This document shows positions 61,612 through 64,000 of a stretch of 64,000 nt of DNA, one piece after another (position 1 is the stretch's first letter; the number at the start of each line of letters is the position of its first letter). This DNA is from OLB16 sp964481775. Lineage in GTDB: Bacteria > Hinthialibacterota > Hinthialibacteria > OLB16. The notes below the pieces were generated by a model. The model saw only the letters and a program-made list of their open reading frames with translations. It was not told the DNA's origin and made no database searches. The position numbers and the translations under genes are program-made. The stretch lies in the NCBI GenBank assembly GCA_964481775.1, contig CAYZUX010000005.1, positions 1-64,000 on the forward strand, written 5' to 3'.

Positions 61612-61754
61612 TAGGGGCGCGATTTATCGCGCCCCATAATTTATCGCACCCCCTGTTTCATCGCGCCCCCTGTTTCATCGCGCCCCATGATTTATCGCGC
61701 CCCGCCTTCGGAGAATCGTCCAAACCCCACGGGCGCGATGAATCGCGCCCCTAC
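61612..61754. repeat. Array of about 17-base palindromic units between convergent genes
   Basis: Units ending TTTATCGCGCCCC or TTTCATCGCGCCCC repeat five times from 61623 to 61703 at about 17-base steps; one copy has an A change. The first unit is preceded by GTAGGGGCGCGA, and an inverted unit at 61731-61754 (GGGCGCGATGAATCGCGCCC then CTAC) closes the block, so the whole forms a large inverted array. Its end supplies the TAG stop codon of rodA at 61751-61753. Confidence 0.85.
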
Positions 61755-63040
61755 CCCTCCGTTGTCCGGCACCTCCGGCTGACTGACATCACCACCCCCA
61801 GGGCCAGAAAGTTCGAAAGCAAAGAGCTTCCACCATACGAGAGGAAGGGAAAGGGGATTCCCGTGATGGGGGTCAAACCCATGGTCATTCCCAGGTTGAC
61901 ACAGGTATGCGTGAGCCAGAGGCCGATGATCCCGAACACGACTGTGCTTTCCCGCCAGGTGTCGGCACGGGCCGCGTAGCGGATCGATTCAAGGAAGAGC
62001 AGGATCATCAGGGCGAAGAGGATCATGGCACCGATGAATCCGGTCTCTTCCGCAAGGACCGCGAAGATGAAGTCGGTGCGCATCATCGGGATGAAGCCAT
62101 GGCTGCTCTGGAGGCCCTGACCAAGCCCCTGACCAAGCAGACCTCCCGAGGAGATGGCGATCAGCGATTGGCGCAGGTGATAGGCGGCGGGGCTGAGCTC
62201 GCTGACATCCCCATCTTTGCGTTCGATGAAACCGGCCAAGCGGTCGCGCTGGTGAGGTTTCAGCATGTGATTCCAGAGTGGTTTCACCCCCTCGACTACC
62301 AGAATCACAGTCAGGAGATGCGCCAGGAAGAAGAGCGCCAGGCGTACACGTGATTCCCCCCTCCAGGCGATCAGGAGCAGCCAGAGTGCCACCCCCGAAC
62401 CCCAGATCACCCAGGTCAGAATCTCACCCGGCAAAGCCACCGCCGCCCAGATGGGCACCAGAATCAGAGTCAGATAGCGCCGCGGGACCCTGGAGCCATA
62501 CAGAGATGCCAGCAGAATACCCGGAAAGACCAATGCGGTTCCCAGATCAGGCTGGAGCAGAATCATGGCAGCCGGAACAGCAGCCATTGCGGTAGCCAAC
62601 AGGAAGGCACGAAACCCGGGAGTAGTCTTCAGAGGGCAAAGAATCCGCGCCAGAACCAGCACGGTAAAAATCTTCATGGTCTCGGCGGGTTGGTATCGTA
62701 CCGGACCAAAATCCACCCACGAAACCGCCCCTCCACGCTCAGTCCCGATCCATTTCAGAGCATAAAGAAATGCCAGGTTCAGGACATAGAATCCTGGAGC
62801 AGCCGCCACCATCCAGGATAAGGGGAGACGCGATACAGCCAGGGCCAAAAGGACACCCAGCACGCCCCAGATCGTCTGTTTCAGCCAGGGACGCAACCCA
62901 TGGAGGTAGTCCGGTTCAGATCCGGACAGGAGATAGACCCCCAGGATCGTGATCCCTATCGCGGGAAGAAGGAGTGGGACTTCCCTCTTCCAGGAGACAG
63001 GAAGCCCCATCCAGGTGGGCTGTTCTGCCAGTTCAGACAT
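61751..63040 (-). CDS. rodA: Rod-shape SEDS peptidoglycan polymerase
   Basis: The 429-residue membrane protein has about ten TM helices and the SEDS-family features of RodA/FtsW. The conserved FVFPGILLASLYGSR region, the Gln/Gly-rich loop SSGGLLGQGLGQGLQSSHGFIPMMRTDFIFAVLAEETGF and the C-terminal IPFPFLSYGGSSLLSNFLALG are all present. It polymerises lipid II glycan with a class B PBP, which is not in the window. It starts directly after the stop codon of the DUF4139 gene (TAG then ATG), and its own stop is inside a palindrome. RodA is favoured over FtsW from the length and the loop sequence, but the split is not certain. Confidence 0.88.
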   Translation of the reverse strand: MSELAEQPTWMGLPVSWKREVPLLLPAIGITILGVYLLSGSEPDYLHGLRPWLKQTIWGVLGVLLALAVSRLPLSWMVAAAPGFYVLNLAFLYALKWIGTERGGAVSWVDFGPVRYQPAETMKIFTVLVLARILCPLKTTPGFRAFLLATAMAAVPAAMILLQPDLGTALVFPGILLASLYGSRVPRRYLTLILVPIWAAVALPGEILTWVIWGSGVALWLLLIAWRGESRVRLALFFLAHLLTVILVVEGVKPLWNHMLKPHQRDRLAGFIERKDGDVSELSPAAYHLRQSLIAISSGGLLGQGLGQGLQSSHGFIPMMRTDFIFAVLAEETGFIGAMILFALMILLFLESIRYAARADTWRESTVVFGIIGLWLTHTCVNLGMTMGLTPITGIPFPFLSYGGSSLLSNFLALGVVMSVSRRCRTTEG

Positions 63041-64000
63041 CTATGAGCGGATCTGGACTGTGTAGGTGATCACCCCTTCGCCATCGGCGGGAATATCAAC
63101 CGTGAACTCAAGCGTCCTGGCATCTTTCTTCCTGCCCTGGTTGGTAGACTTGATTACCTTCCAGTCTCCCCATTGAGGTTCGGAAATCGTAACAGTCACA
63201 GGCTCCTGCTTGTGATTGCGCAGCTTGATCTCCCAGGTATCTTCGGTGACCACGCGCGAGACTTCCTTGTGGTCGAGCTGGTTCCGCTCGCCCACGATAT
63301 CGAAAGCATTGCCGAGAAGGATACGCAGCTGCTCATCCTTGGGTGTGTGATCGATCTGGTCCTCGCCGATGAACTCCAACGAACCATCACTGTCAGCCTT
63401 GAAGGCACGAACCCGTCCCCTGGGCAGAGGCATGCCCATGTTGTTCTCCTTGGAGTTCTTGAACTCCATCTTCACCTCGACCTTCTTTCCAGTCCGTGAG
63501 CCGTCATAAAGGAAGATTTTTTTCGCGGGAACATCATTGGCGGAGAGGAGTTGGACCTGCTTGGTCTGAGCCTGGCCGACCGTGGTGGGGCGCTGGAGGG
63601 TATACAAGTGGTACTCGAAAAAAGCCTTCTCTTCAAACTGGGGGACGGGAGCACTCTCAGCCATCAGGGCAGCATCCGCCCGCATCCTCTTCATGATTGG
63701 CCGGGGTTCGGGAGCACGGTTGACATCGCCCGCGATCAGTTTCAAACGCGCATCCTTGTAGGTGGCCCCCGACTGGTTATCCAGGGTCACCCACCCGGTG
63801 AGATCCACCTCGGTGTCTTTTTCATCCACCACCATCACATAGTCGGCCTTCCAGCTGACTCCGGCGGTCATGTAGGTGACCTGGCAGAGCTGTTCTCCCG
63901 GATTGGCCGAGTAGGTCTGCCACACCAGGGTCGGCTTCGTGATCAATCCCTCCGGCAGTCCAGCCAGCTCGACCTTGAGCAGGTTTTCACCACCGGTCAC
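63041..64000 (-). CDS. DUF4139-domain protein, C-terminal part (start outside window)
   Basis: The last 319 or so residues of a DUF4139 protein run off the window end. The domain signature is VTYMTAGVSWKADYVMVVD, then LTGWVTLDNQSGATYKDARLKLIAGD, a long linker with methionine-rich and acidic residues, and ERNQLDHKEVSRVVTEDTWEIKLRNHK. Family members are secreted or surface beta-rich proteins of unknown role. The stop codon directly abuts the rodA start, which suggests translational coupling. The N-terminus, and therefore any signal peptide, is not visible. Confidence 0.88.
   Translation of the reverse strand: MTGGENLLKVELAGLPEGLITKPTLVWQTYSANPGEQLCQVTYMTAGVSWKADYVMVVDEKDTEVDLTGWVTLDNQSGATYKDARLKLIAGDVNRAPEPRPIMKRMRADAALMAESAPVPQFEEKAFFEYHLYTLQRPTTVGQAQTKQVQLLSANDVPAKKIFLYDGSRTGKKVEVKMEFKNSKENNMGMPLPRGRVRAFKADSDGSLEFIGEDQIDHTPKDEQLRILLGNAFDIVGERNQLDHKEVSRVVTEDTWEIKLRNHKQEPVTVTISEPQWGDWKVIKSTNQGRKKDARTLEFTVDIPADGEGVITYTVQIRS

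Noticed and set aside
61612..61754. Possible CRISPR array
   Set aside because: Units are palindromic and follow each other at about 17 bases without unique spacers; no cas genes are present.

Overview
The window looks like a chromosomal stretch of an environmental Gram-negative bacterium. It encodes an RND efflux pair with a lipoprotein adaptor, an AsmA-like envelope protein, Tat-type signals and RodA. The dense set of secreted carbohydrate-active and PQQ-propeller proteins (DUF4838, GH123-like, GH106-like, GH172/DUF2961, Gfo/Idh/MocA, xylose-isomerase-like) resembles Planctomycetes/Lentisphaerae/Kiritimatiellota or candidate phyla such as Hydrogenedentota and Sumerlaeota. That placement is inference from gene content only. 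No rRNA, tRNA, CRISPR array, phage or insertion sequence was recognised.

Layout. 1-6074 (minus): two secreted glycan-active enzymes. 6478-10944 (plus): RND adaptor and pump, closed by a clear terminator. 11140-15111: a large GH106-like hydrolase with two internal repeat domains. 15154-29767 (minus): the most unusual locus, a compact lipid-peptide assembly line. It has a fatty acyl-AMP ligase (FAAL), a PKS (ACP-KS-decayed AT-KR-ACP) and an NRPS (C-A-PCP) that ends in two KAS III-like domains instead of a thioesterase. An NAD-dependent reductase and an exported protein of unknown family follow. The FAAL, PKS, NRPS and reductase genes are spaced by 9, -4 and 4 bp. 30255-32444: Tat-exported oxidoreductase and sugar isomerase-like pair. 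32549-36888 (minus): an aconitase-family large subunit, a PilZ protein, a bacterial DA1-like metallopeptidase and a PQQ propeller. 37050-43172: three more glycoside-hydrolase-like genes. 43288-48114: small genes (YafQ/DinJ-type toxin-antitoxin, cupin, PEBP, VOC, BshA), many short palindromes and two decayed gene remnants. 48222-56821: PQQ propeller, GT-C-like membrane protein, PlsC, an AsmA-like gene split at an A10 tract, and a DNA topoisomerase VI subunit A without its B partner. 57024-59605: a DUF318-type metal permease followed by two duplicated, extremely cysteine-rich exported proteins. 59716-64000: TruA, M42 peptidase, RodA and a truncated DUF4139 protein.

How the genes may work together. 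The hydrolases and Gfo/Idh/isomerase genes suggest scavenging of complex polysaccharides. The assembly line is predicted to load a fatty acid on the first ACP, extend it once, reduce it to a 3-hydroxyacyl chain and join it to a residue whose pocket code reads as asparagine. The KAS III pair would then release or further condense it. The AT domain has lost its nucleophile and much of its length, so malonyl units must come from elsewhere. Several convergent gene ends carry short perfect palindromes, two of which also supply the stop codon of the minus-strand gene.
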